A DNA stretch of 64,000 nucleotides from an uncultured Ruminococcus sp. (GTDB lineage Bacteria > Bacillota > Clostridia > Oscillospirales > Ruminococcaceae): NCBI GenBank assembly GCA_910584195.1, contig CAJTYV010000001.1:182-64181 (forward strand). Reading direction: 5' to 3'. Under the pieces are notes generated by a model. That model was not told where the DNA came from and ran no database searches. It saw only the letters and a program-made list of their open reading frames with translations. Positions 1-7,428 of the stretch are shown here, one piece after another (the stretch's first letter is position 1; each line of letters begins with the position of its first letter). Made by a program: the position numbers and the translations under genes.

Positions 1-282
1 CTACTACAGAATCCACTACAACAACTACTACAGAATCCACTACAACAACTACTACAGAATCCACTACAACAACTACTACTACAGAATCCACTACAACTAC
101 TACAGAAACCACAACGACCACCACTACTGAACCTACAACAACTACTACAGAAACCACAACGACCACTACTACAAAACCCACTACAACTACTTCTACAGAA
201 CCTACTACAACTACTACAGAATCCACTACAACGACTACTACTGAAACCACTACACCCACTACAGAACCTACAACAACAGTTA
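1..282 (+). repeat. Low-complexity ACTACA/GAATCC codon repeats encoding the Thr-rich stalk
   Basis: Repeated ACTACTACAGAATCCACTACAACA-like units, broken here into 15-18 bp periods, fill the first ~280 bases. They code for (T)nES and (T)nEP repeats of the surface protein. Such tracts expand and contract by slippage, so stalk length may vary between strains. Confidence 0.85.
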
Positions 283-443
283 CTACTTCTGTCACATCAG
301 CAACAAGCACTGATCTTCCGCAAACCGGAATCAATTCACTTAACAATATTATTACTGTTATCAGTGCATTCATAATGATCTTACTCGGTATCTCTTTGGT
401 AAAGCTTCCTGATATAATCAACAATAAAAAAGTTAAAAAATAA
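1..443 (+). CDS. C-terminal end of a Thr-rich LPXTG cell-wall-anchored protein (5' truncated by window edge)
   Basis: The open frame runs in from the left edge (first full codon at position 3) to a TAA at 441-443. The first ~95 codons are almost entirely Thr with interspersed Glu/Ser/Pro (TTTTTESTTT-type repeats), a stalk-like, probably glycosylated spacer. The sorting signal follows: LPQTG at 315-329, a hydrophobic helix (NIITVISAFIMILLGISLV) and a Lys-rich tail ending NNKKVKK. This is the canonical substrate layout for sortase, which cleaves between T and G and links the protein to peptidoglycan. Two class B sortases lie at 24.7-27.0 kb; whether either handles this protein is inference. The functional N-terminal domain is outside the window, so the protein's role cannot be given. 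Confidence 0.9.
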   Translation, partial: TTESTTTTTTESTTTTTTESTTTTTTTESTTTTTETTTTTTTEPTTTTTETTTTTTTKPTTTTSTEPTTTTTESTTTTTTETTTPTTEPTTTVTTSVTSATSTDLPQTGINSLNNIITVISAFIMILLGISLVKLPDIINNKKVKK

Positions 444-461
444 TTCGCCCCTTATAACACG

Positions 462-493
462 TCAAAAAGTCAAGCATACGCTTGGCTTTTTGA
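462..493 (+). terminator. Hairpin terminator after the LPQTG protein gene
   Basis: A 14-bp stem (arms 462-475 and 480-493, one G-T wobble) with a 4-nt loop, 18 bases after the stop codon. The 3' arm ends in a T run, as in a Rho-independent terminator. Confidence 0.75.
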
Positions 494-505
494 TATTATA
501 ACCGA

Positions 506-543
506 AAAGATGTCCCCCTCTTTTTTAGGTGGGGGACATCTTT
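506..543. terminator. 13-bp perfect GC-core hairpin between convergent genes
   Basis: Arms AAAGATGTCCCCC (506-518) and its complement (531-543) around a 12-nt loop. It lies between the wall-protein gene (plus) and the AraC gene (minus), so it can terminate both. The adjoining 18-mer GACTGAATCTAAAGATGT (read on the minus strand) recurs at 45827-45844 next to another hairpin, so this may be part of a dispersed repeat rather than a simple terminator. Confidence 0.6.
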
Positions 544-626
544 AGATTCAGTCGCATTATTGAATGCAGAGCGTTTAACTCATAACAAAAAACGGGAAAA
601 CAAATATAGAAAATGTATAAACAAAA

Positions 627-1394
627 TCAATTTTTTTTGCGATACTGTGTTGGAGTTACTCCCACAATTTTTTTGAACTGCCGCATAAAATGCTCATCAT
701 TGTCATATCCGCACATCGCAGAAACCTGTGATACGGTGCATCCCGTTTCGCTTAGAATTTCTTTAGCTTTCTCTATTTTACCGCTTATTACATCGGTCAT
801 ACATGAAACTCCGAATATTTCACGGTAAATATGCTGAAAATAGGAACGCGACATGCTTACGTCCGCCGCCATAGTATCAACGTTCCACTTCATTTGAGGA
901 TTACGATATATCTTCTCACGAAGCTCCATAAGCCTGCCGTAGTAGGGTTCTGCCGCAGATTGTACAGGCTCACGGCGCATACAGCTTTCAGAAGCTTTCA
1001 TAAGCAAAGTTTTCATCATAAGATCTATCATTTTCATGCGTCTGCCGCTCACGGAATAAAATTCGGCTGTAAGATTTCTGATAAGACGGCTTATGAAATC
1101 AATGTCCGTGTGAAGAATCGGCTCATTAAAAGAAAGCTCGGCAATATCTATAAACTCCGAATCACCGTCAGCGTCAAAAACTATCCAATCGCACACGAGG
1201 AACTCTTCCTCCGCAGAATAAACGATCTCGCAGCTTCCGTCATAAATCACAAGAGTATTTTTCGGAAAAATATCATTCCCGATACGCAAGTTTGTACGTG
1301 AAAGGAGAAGAAAATACACGTCTCGCTCTCCTGCTGAACGGTATGAGTAATCTCTGTTATAAATACAATTCCAGCCAATTGAGCGGATATTCAC
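627..1394 (-). CDS. AraC-family transcriptional regulator
   Basis: 255 residues. The N-terminal ~150 residues resemble an AraC-type cupin/ligand domain (low confidence). The C-terminal ~100 residues are a double helix-turn-helix: the first helix pair around MAADVSMSRSYFQHIYREIFG and the second around TVSQVSAMCGYDNDEHFMRQFKK, ending in the family signature VGVTPTQYRK. It should bind DNA and respond to an unknown small ligand. The start is GTG with AAAGGAG upstream. It begins 4 bases after the stop of the DNA glycosylase gene, so it is probably the last gene of that operon. No target is evident. Confidence 0.85.
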   Translation of the reverse strand: MNIRSIGWNCIYNRDYSYRSAGERDVYFLLLSRTNLRIGNDIFPKNTLVIYDGSCEIVYSAEEEFLVCDWIVFDADGDSEFIDIAELSFNEPILHTDIDFISRLIRNLTAEFYSVSGRRMKMIDLMMKTLLMKASESCMRREPVQSAAEPYYGRLMELREKIYRNPQMKWNVDTMAADVSMSRSYFQHIYREIFGVSCMTDVISGKIEKAKEILSETGCTVSQVSAMCGYDNDEHFMRQFKKIVGVTPTQYRKKN

Positions 1395-1398
1395 AGTA

Positions 1399-1917
1399 TC
1401 ACTCCTTTTTTGCTATATAACGCCATTTCACGTTCTTCCAGTACTCACCGGCATAATCTATTCCTACCCTTGGTGCAGTAATAAGCTCAGGTCTTGCTCC
1501 GTCATCCTCTATCCACACGCGCTTGTTACCGCAAATTTTTTCTCCGTTGAAACTGCCGTCAATTTGCAGATATTTCGTTAATTTCGCCGGACCGTTCTTT
1601 ACCTCTCCGCTGCGGAACAGCACTCCCTGCGGTTCTTCTTTTTCTCCCGTGATAACGTTCATGAGCCAGTGCATACCATAACAGAGATACACGTATATCA
1701 CGCCGCTTTCACCGTACAAAATCTCGGTGCGCTTAGTTCTTCCCTTTGACGCATGGCAGCCTAAATCCTCCTCACCGCGATATACCTCGGTTTCAGCGAT
1801 ACGTTCACGAATTATTGTACCATCGCTCATACGTCTTGCAATAATCTTTCCTACAAGCTCAGGAGCGACTTCCAATGCGTCACGATGAAAAAAATCTTCT
1901 GTTAATATTTTAATCAT
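1399..1917 (-). CDS. mpg: 3-methyladenine DNA glycosylase (AAG/MPG type)
   Basis: 172 residues, close to the small bacterial form of this family (about 190-200). It excises alkylated or deaminated purines from DNA, starting base-excision repair. Family blocks are visible in order: a LVGK segment near residue 22, IAETEVYRGEEDLGCHA (the catalytic-Glu region), RTEILYGESGVIYVYLCYGMHW (the DNA-binding Tyr/His region), LFRSGEV, then NGPAKLTKYLQID. The C-terminus ends at PRVGIDYAGEYWKNVKWRY. It is followed directly by the AraC regulator and preceded by rqcH with 3 bases between, so the three are probably co-transcribed. Confidence 0.92.
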   Translation of the reverse strand: MIKILTEDFFHRDALEVAPELVGKIIARRMSDGTIIRERIAETEVYRGEEDLGCHASKGRTKRTEILYGESGVIYVYLCYGMHWLMNVITGEKEEPQGVLFRSGEVKNGPAKLTKYLQIDGSFNGEKICGNKRVWIEDDGARPELITAPRVGIDYAGEYWKNVKWRYIAKKE

Positions 1918-1920
1918 AAA

Positions 1921-3672
1921 TTATACCTTTAGTTTATTTGCAAGCTCGTTATCGGGCTTGACAAAAGCTGTTTTATAATTTGTAAATATCACTTTTCCGG
2001 GTTTTGCTCCCGAAGGTTTTTTTACATATTTGACAAGGCAATAATCAACAGGAACAATATTTGATTCCCTGCCCTTGCTGTTTACCGCAGCGATGATCGC
2101 TGCCTCCTCGATCGTACTGTCAGGCGGATTCTCTCCGTCCGTCACTATGATAACATGCGAACCTGTAATAGTCTGAGTATGAAGCCAAATATCTGTTTTT
2201 TCAGCAAATTTAAGCGTCAGTTTGTCATTCTGAAGATTATTCCTACCCACCAGTACAGTATATCCGTCGCTTGACCTATATTCAATCGGAGGCAAAGCTT
2301 TAGGCGGTTTATTTTTACTTCCGCCGGACTTGACATACCCCTGTTCACGAAGCTCAAGACGAAGCTGAATAATGTCATTTTCAGAATCTGCACGAGTCAA
2401 GGCGTCAAAAACGCTGTCAAGATATTGCAGTTCTTCCTCACCCTTTTCAATCTGAAGGGCAAGAGCTTTCTCGGCGTTAACGCATTTTTTATACTCATTG
2501 TAATAATGCTGAGCATTCTGTGAAGGAGTTTTTCGCGTATCGAGTTCAATAGTAATATCCGGACACCCATCCTCATAAAAATTACCTGCAATAAGCAACG
2601 ATTTGCCTTTTTTAATGCTGTACATGTTTGCTGAAATAAGATCTCCGCAAAGCTTGAAATAATCTTTATTGTCACATTCCGCAAGCTCGGTTTTCTGAGC
2701 TGCAATTCGGCGTGAAGTACGCTCCGTCAGATTAACAAGCAGCTTGAAAAGATCATTGGCACGCTGTTTTGTTCGTACTGCTCTGTCACGTTCAAAAAAG
2801 AAATAATCCAATAATTCCGAAGCAGAGGAAAGTTCCTTTGTGTACATTAAAGTTCCGAACTGATTCAATCGGATAAATGAAAAGTCTTTTAATATCCCCT
2901 CTTTAGTGCTTGCGGCTGAAAAGCAGCATTCTCCGGAGAGCAGTTGTTTTTTTGTTTTCTTAATAATGTAGAGAAGTCTTTCAAGAAAATCACCGTTAAT
3001 TGTGTCGCTTTGCAGATGAATTCCACGACCTGCAAAAAAAGTCCACTCGCGCGCTAAAACAGGCGATATTCCCTCAAAAATGCGTATCAATGCTTTAGAA
3101 AGCTCGGCAGAAGGCATATCTTTAAGTTTATTTATTATCTCCTCAGAAGCAGCAGTCAAAAAGTTAAGCCGCTCATCACGTGGGGGCATTGTGTACTTCA
3201 TACCCGGCAAAACAAGTCTTTCCCGAGACATATCCTCGTCAACACGCTTAATACTGTCAATAATTTTTCCGTTGCCGTCAATGAGTATTAAATTCGAGCA
3301 GCGTCCCATTATCTCGCAGGCAAGTGTTACAGTCACAATGTCTCCAAGTTCATTAACACACTCAAAGTCAAGAAATAATATACGTTCCAGACCATCCTGT
3401 CTAATATCAATAAGCTTTCCGCTGCCAAGACGCTTTCTCATAAGCATGCAGAACATAGGCGGAGTCTGCGGATTATCAGGCTGCTTTGAAGTGATATGAA
3501 CTCTTGCGCTTCCTGCGTTTGCTGAAATATAAAGTTTTTTACTGCCGCTCCGAGTACGTATTGATATGATTATTTCCTCACGTGAAGGCTGAAAAACTTT
3601 CTCAACACGCCCTCCGAGCAGCAATTGAAGTTCATTTTTTACCGCATACAAAAACGCTCCGTCAAGAGCCAT
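1921..3672 (-). CDS. rqcH: RqcH/NFACT-family ribosome quality-control protein
   Basis: 583 residues, the usual length for this family (historically called fibronectin-binding protein A). RqcH binds stalled 50S subunits and recruits Ala-tRNA to add C-terminal alanine tails to incomplete proteins. The N-terminal NFACT-N domain (about 1-210) carries VNELGD and LACEIMGRCSN. A long helical coiled-coil middle follows (about 270-440). The C-terminal NFACT-R domain (from about 450) has GYTVLVGRNNLQND, DIWLHTQTITGSHVII and KPGKVIFTNYKTAFV. It starts with ATG at 3672, 15 bases from the upstream rlmA gene, forming part of a tightly packed minus-strand run. Confidence 0.92.
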   Translation of the reverse strand: MALDGAFLYAVKNELQLLLGGRVEKVFQPSREEIIISIRTRSGSKKLYISANAGSARVHITSKQPDNPQTPPMFCMLMRKRLGSGKLIDIRQDGLERILFLDFECVNELGDIVTVTLACEIMGRCSNLILIDGNGKIIDSIKRVDEDMSRERLVLPGMKYTMPPRDERLNFLTAASEEIINKLKDMPSAELSKALIRIFEGISPVLAREWTFFAGRGIHLQSDTINGDFLERLLYIIKKTKKQLLSGECCFSAASTKEGILKDFSFIRLNQFGTLMYTKELSSASELLDYFFFERDRAVRTKQRANDLFKLLVNLTERTSRRIAAQKTELAECDNKDYFKLCGDLISANMYSIKKGKSLLIAGNFYEDGCPDITIELDTRKTPSQNAQHYYNEYKKCVNAEKALALQIEKGEEELQYLDSVFDALTRADSENDIIQLRLELREQGYVKSGGSKNKPPKALPPIEYRSSDGYTVLVGRNNLQNDKLTLKFAEKTDIWLHTQTITGSHVIIVTDGENPPDSTIEEAAIIAAVNSKGRESNIVPVDYCLVKYVKKPSGAKPGKVIFTNYKTAFVKPDNELANKLKV

Positions 3673-3687
3673 AAAATCAATCCTTTT

Positions 3688-4503
3688 CTATTTTTTATAA
3701 GTCAAAATTTCAAAATCTGCCTGTGTTTCAAGAAATTCAAGTCTGTCCAGCCTCTGCTGTTCGGTTTTACCGCTTTTATAATAATATGGAGTCATGGAGA
3801 AAAGGCTGTGTATATCGTTCTTTTCGTTAATATTCATGACAAATTTAACACGCTCGCTGTTGATGAATTCAAAACCCTCTAAAGTATATGGCTTTACCTC
3901 ATTTTTATACGGCGTATCATAAATAAGACTTTTCAGCTCCCATAAATGATTTTCAGACGGAATAACCATTATCATAATTCCGCCCTTTTTTAAGACGCGT
4001 TTATATTCTTCACCGCAGTATGGAGCAAACATCGTCAGCAGTACATCGCAGCTTTCACTCTGGATCGGAATATGAAACACACTTGCAGCGGCAAATTTTA
4101 TATCTGAACGTCTCTTGGCAGCCATGTCCGCTGCGTCCTTTGAAATATCTATTCCATACATATTGACCGCAATATTTGATTTGTCAAGTATTGCTTTTAC
4201 AGCTGATGTATAATATCCCTCCCCGCAGCCTGCATCCAATATGGCACAGCCGTTCTTCGCATATTTAACGATCGTTTCACATACTTCCGCGCACAAGGGA
4301 GCATAGTATCCTTTTTCAAGAAAATCTCGCCGTGCTCTGAGCATAAGCTTATTATCTCCGTGTAGAGCCGTTCCATGCTTTGAAATCAGAAGATTAACAT
4401 ATCCGCTTTTTGCTTTATCAAAGCAGTGTCTTTTAGAACAAATAAAAGTTTTTCCCGAAGTATCAAGTATTCCTCCGCACACAGGGCATGTAAATATATT
4501 CAT
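3688..4503 (-). CDS. rlmA: 23S rRNA (guanine-N1) methyltransferase, RlmA type
   Basis: 271 residues, typical of RlmA. It begins with a zinc-binding knuckle: CPVCGG near residue 6, then CSKRHCFD near 22-29, four Cys/His ligands that hold the target rRNA hairpin. The SAM-dependent Rossmann fold follows, with motif I at ILDAGCGEGYY (about 88-98) and DVLLTMFAPY as the catalytic-loop region. The enzyme methylates a guanine in helix 35 of 23S rRNA (G745 or G748 in the Gram-negative and Gram-positive versions). RBS GAGGT precedes the ATG. It shares the operon with rRNA/tRNA quality-control genes on both sides. Confidence 0.9.
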   Translation of the reverse strand: MNIFTCPVCGGILDTSGKTFICSKRHCFDKAKSGYVNLLISKHGTALHGDNKLMLRARRDFLEKGYYAPLCAEVCETIVKYAKNGCAILDAGCGEGYYTSAVKAILDKSNIAVNMYGIDISKDAADMAAKRRSDIKFAAASVFHIPIQSESCDVLLTMFAPYCGEEYKRVLKKGGIMIMVIPSENHLWELKSLIYDTPYKNEVKPYTLEGFEFINSERVKFVMNINEKNDIHSLFSMTPYYYKSGKTEQQRLDRLEFLETQADFEILTYKK

Positions 4504-4512
4504 TTCACTACC

Positions 4513-5952
4513 TCAAAAGTAAACGCAGGGGTCAACCGATGATTCTGCAATTTCCACATCAAGAAGAGGAAATTTTTCTTCAAGCGCTCTCCTCAGTTCA
4601 CACAAGACAAGGTTTTCCGTATGAAAGTGACCGCAGTCAAATAACGTAAAAAAGCGATTATTTGAATCTATCCAAACATCGTGTTTAACATCGCCTGTTA
4701 TCATTGCGTCACAGCCTTTTTCATCGGCAAGTCTCATGAGAGAACCGCCCGAACCTGAACAAACCGCAATTTTTGATATGATTCTTTTTCCATATCTGCT
4801 CACTTTTATACATTCAGCTTTAAATACCTTTTTAAGAATCACAGAAAGCTCGTCAACATCAATCGGTTCTTCAACTTCTAAAATGAATCCAATTCCCGAA
4901 TCCTCCAAAGGTTCTATATTGTCGGATAATTTCAGTTTTTGCGCAATTTTTCTCAAAATCACCGTATTAGTACCGCCATCGGCAATGTCGAGATTTGTAT
5001 GCATACAAATTGCTGATATTCCGTTTTCTATCAAGTTGTAAACAGGATCAAAACGGTCAACTTTTCTAATCGGATCAAAAATTACCGGGTGATGTGAAAT
5101 TATTAAGTCTGCATTTTTCAGACTCGCCTCGCGAACGGCAAAATTCGTTATATCAAGAGAAAGCAAAATTTTACGGCAGTTTTTATTGCCGGTGTTTACG
5201 AGAAAGCCGGAATTATCCCACTTTTCCTGCAAATTAAAGGGATATTTTTCGTTGAGAAAGCTGAATATATCCGCTGCTGCTATCCCCTCAACGCCTTTCA
5301 TAAGTTTATGGCTCATCGCAATGCAATGCTCCCTTTCATCGGTCTTACCGGCATTTTTAAGCGAATCCCCCACCTTTATAAGACGAGCAGCTTCTTTTTG
5401 ATGATATTTTTTTCCGAGTTCATCGTCATTCTCAAAAAAACCGGCAAGCGTCTCAAATTCTGTCAATTCCCGTGACTCTTCAATATCACGTTCTGCACAA
5501 ATCACAGTGTACATTTTATCTCCGTCCTCGACGGCTCTTTCGGATTTTATTTGAATAACATTCTGATACAGCCATTTTCTCAGTATCTCAGGCTTGCTCA
5601 TCGGCTGTAGGATCAGACGTATTCCCTCCAGCTCAGGTATTCTTTTTTCAAGAATTTTAACAATGGTTTCTCCGCCCATACCTGCTATAACTATATCGCT
5701 TACGTCATCAAGGCAGAGATTCTCAAGTCCGTCGGAAAGAACAAGCTCCACCTTATCGGATATACCGTACTTTTTAACAGTTCTTTGTGCAGCATCAAGC
5801 GGACCTTCCTTTACATCAGAGGCAATAACCTTTTTGCATTTTCCGCTCATAATTAATTCGGCAGCAAGAAGAGCATGGTCAGTTCCAATATCGCATACGA
5901 TGCCCTTTCCGCTTACCATTTCCATACATGTTTTCAATCTATCATCAAGCAT
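4513..5952 (-). CDS. Fusion: tRNA (adenine22-N1) methyltransferase TrmK + Nif3-like dinuclear metal protein
   Basis: One uninterrupted frame of 479 residues. Residues 1 to ~218 match TrmK: the SAM motif VCDIGTDHALLA (about 19-30), IVIAGMGGETI (about 87-97) and LILQPMSKPEILRKWL. Residues from ~224 match Nif3/YqfO: EKWDNSGFLV, SHHPVIF, MHTNLDIADGG, ITGDVKHD and FDCGHFHTE, which supply the His/Glu/Asp ligands of its two-metal centre. In B. subtilis the two proteins are separate adjacent genes (yqfN, yqfO). Here they are joined by a ~10-residue linker with no stop. The methyltransferase half makes m1A22 in tRNA; the Nif3 half has no settled function. The Nif3 half lacks the long insertion found in the larger Firmicute versions. 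Confidence 0.88.
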   Translation of the reverse strand: MLDDRLKTCMEMVSGKGIVCDIGTDHALLAAELIMSGKCKKVIASDVKEGPLDAAQRTVKKYGISDKVELVLSDGLENLCLDDVSDIVIAGMGGETIVKILEKRIPELEGIRLILQPMSKPEILRKWLYQNVIQIKSERAVEDGDKMYTVICAERDIEESRELTEFETLAGFFENDDELGKKYHQKEAARLIKVGDSLKNAGKTDEREHCIAMSHKLMKGVEGIAAADIFSFLNEKYPFNLQEKWDNSGFLVNTGNKNCRKILLSLDITNFAVREASLKNADLIISHHPVIFDPIRKVDRFDPVYNLIENGISAICMHTNLDIADGGTNTVILRKIAQKLKLSDNIEPLEDSGIGFILEVEEPIDVDELSVILKKVFKAECIKVSRYGKRIISKIAVCSGSGGSLMRLADEKGCDAMITGDVKHDVWIDSNNRFFTLFDCGHFHTENLVLCELRRALEEKFPLLDVEIAESSVDPCVYF

Positions 5953-6005
5953 ACTTTCACCTCAAAAAATAAGGCGTGCCGAAAACTCAACACGCCATTG
6001 CACTT

Positions 6006-6209
6006 TTATGCCTTCTTTGCAAAATGCTCATTCAGCTTAGCAACAAGCTCTTCCGGGTCAGTACCATGGACTGCACAAGCTTCCTCAATGGATTCGCCTC
6101 TTGAAGCAGGACATCCGAGACAATGCATTCCCATTTCAAGAAAATAAGGTGCAACCTCAAAATCAGCGTCCAAAATGTCGCCTATAATTGTATTTTTTGT
6201 GATTTCCAT
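6006..6209 (-). CDS. DUF1858-type small redox-disulfide protein
   Basis: 67 residues from the ATG at 6209, chosen over a longer frame because AAAGGAAG lies at the right distance upstream and homology starts there. The sequence MEITKNTIIGDIL ... CLGCPASRGESIEEAC is the hallmark of DUF1858 proteins, often found with hybrid-cluster-protein genes. The CLGC pair is presumably the redox or metal site. No hybrid cluster protein gene is in the window. The role is unknown; it stands alone between the TrmK-Nif3 fusion and a zinc-ribbon protein. Confidence 0.8.
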   Translation of the reverse strand: MEITKNTIIGDILDADFEVAPYFLEMGMHCLGCPASRGESIEEACAVHGTDPEELVAKLNEHFAKKA

Positions 6210-6362
6210 AATTGACTTCCTTTCACGCATTGGTGCGGAACTTGGGTATTCCCCATATACCGCCGTATTTATAATCTTATCAATAAAATTAAAATGGCGA
6301 ACTTTCCCCCAAATACAGGGGGAAAGCCAATAAACCACCTTGTTTAAAACACAGAATTTTTA

Positions 6363-6638
6363 TTAATCCTGATTGAGCTTAGCAAAACAGTCGCTGCAAT
6401 ATACAGGTCTGCCATCCTTAGGCTCAAAAGGAATCTTAGCCTCACCGCCGCATGTAGCACATACGCCTGTGAACATTACACGCTCGCCTCTGCCTGCATT
6501 TTTTCTTGCATCACGGCAGCTCTTACATCTCTGGGGCTCATGAGTAAGTCCTTTTTCTGCATAAAATTCCTGTTCGCCTGATGTGAATACGAACTCATTG
6601 CCGCACTCCTTGCAGACTAATGTCTTGTCTTCGTACAT
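6363..6638 (-). CDS. Small zinc-ribbon protein with two treble-Cys sites
   Basis: 91 residues with four CxxC pairs: CKEC (about 9-12), CKSC (about 38-41), CATC (about 60-63) and CSDC (about 81-84). This is the pattern of small Firmicute zinc-binding proteins (zf-trcl/CxxC_CxxC type) that are highly expressed but uncharacterised. The start ATG has GCGAGG upstream. It probably binds one or two zinc ions structurally; a nucleic-acid or chaperone role is possible but cannot be read from the sequence. Confidence 0.75.
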   Translation of the reverse strand: MYEDKTLVCKECGNEFVFTSGEQEFYAEKGLTHEPQRCKSCRDARKNAGRGERVMFTGVCATCGGEAKIPFEPKDGRPVYCSDCFAKLNQD

Positions 6639-6738
6639 TTTTATATACCTCGCTTAATTTTTGTACCCCGACCGGATTTACACCGGCACCTTTGAAATAT
6701 CCGAAAGATATACAACGCTCTGATTTTAAGCTACACGG

Positions 6739-7338
6739 TCATCTTTGATTTTTATTTAACGAGTCGCGGATTTTTCTCCTTGCTCTCTGCATGGCGTTAT
6801 CTACAGATTTCTCGGATACACCAAGTACCGATGCAGCCTGTCTATAAGTTTTTCCGCTTACGCACAAGCAAAAAACCCTATTCTCAAAAACAGAAAGAAC
6901 ATTATCCACAGCATTCCACAGTTCGGAAAAAAACTCTTTATTTATATAAATGCTTTCGGGAGTTTCTTCCTGTGAAGCTATTTCCTCCGGAAGATCGTCC
7001 AAACTTAGTTTATCAATATGCTTTACACCGCATTTTTTAACATAAGTTCTCATACGATTGACTATACAGACCTCCGCGTAGGTCGAAAATTTTATAGCTC
7101 GTTCGGGTACATAGGAAGCAATTGCCTTTAACAGTCCCATGAGTCCTTCCTGACGCAAATCATCAGAATCGATCCCATAAAATGAAATAATTTCCGCTTT
7201 AATAAAAATCAACTTTAAGAAGCGCAAAATAAGCGCATCCTCCGCAGACCTGTTACTTTTGGCGAGCACTGCAAGTTCTTCATCGGTTTTACCGCAGAAT
7301 TCATTCAAATTGAAGTCCAAATCAAGCAAGATATCCAC
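6739..7338 (-). CDS. SigH-like RNA polymerase sigma factor
   Basis: 199 residues. Region 2 is clear at GIDSDDLRQEGLMGLLKAIASY and FSTYAEVCIVNRMRTYVKK. Region 4 is at SGKTYRQAASVLGVSEKSVDNAMQRARRKI, close to the Spo0H/SigH pattern (KSIDNALQRVKRK). SigH directs early stationary-phase and sporulation transcription in spore-formers. In this window possible users would be the division and SpoIID/cotJ genes, but that is inference. The predicted start is a GTG without an obvious ribosome site, so the exact N-terminus is uncertain. It lies 90 bases downstream of the DivIVA-like gene and may be read through from it. Confidence 0.8.
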   Translation of the reverse strand: MDILLDLDFNLNEFCGKTDEELAVLAKSNRSAEDALILRFLKLIFIKAEIISFYGIDSDDLRQEGLMGLLKAIASYVPERAIKFSTYAEVCIVNRMRTYVKKCGVKHIDKLSLDDLPEEIASQEETPESIYINKEFFSELWNAVDNVLSVFENRVFCLCVSGKTYRQAASVLGVSEKSVDNAMQRARRKIRDSLNKNQR

Positions 7339-7428
7339 CCAACATTCGCTGTTTTCGGTTTTATAAAGAGTATATCCGGCAGCCCGCAGAACGAACCGCC
7401 GGGGATTATTCAGAGTTTATTAGGAGAG

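Noticed and set aside
1..282. Tandem repeats reminiscent of a CRISPR array
   Set aside because: The units are variable, contiguous and in frame, coding for Thr-rich stalk; there are no unique spacers.
6639..6738. A tRNA-like stretch between the zinc-ribbon and sigma genes
   Set aside because: No cloverleaf could be drawn and the TTC/anticodon positions do not fit.
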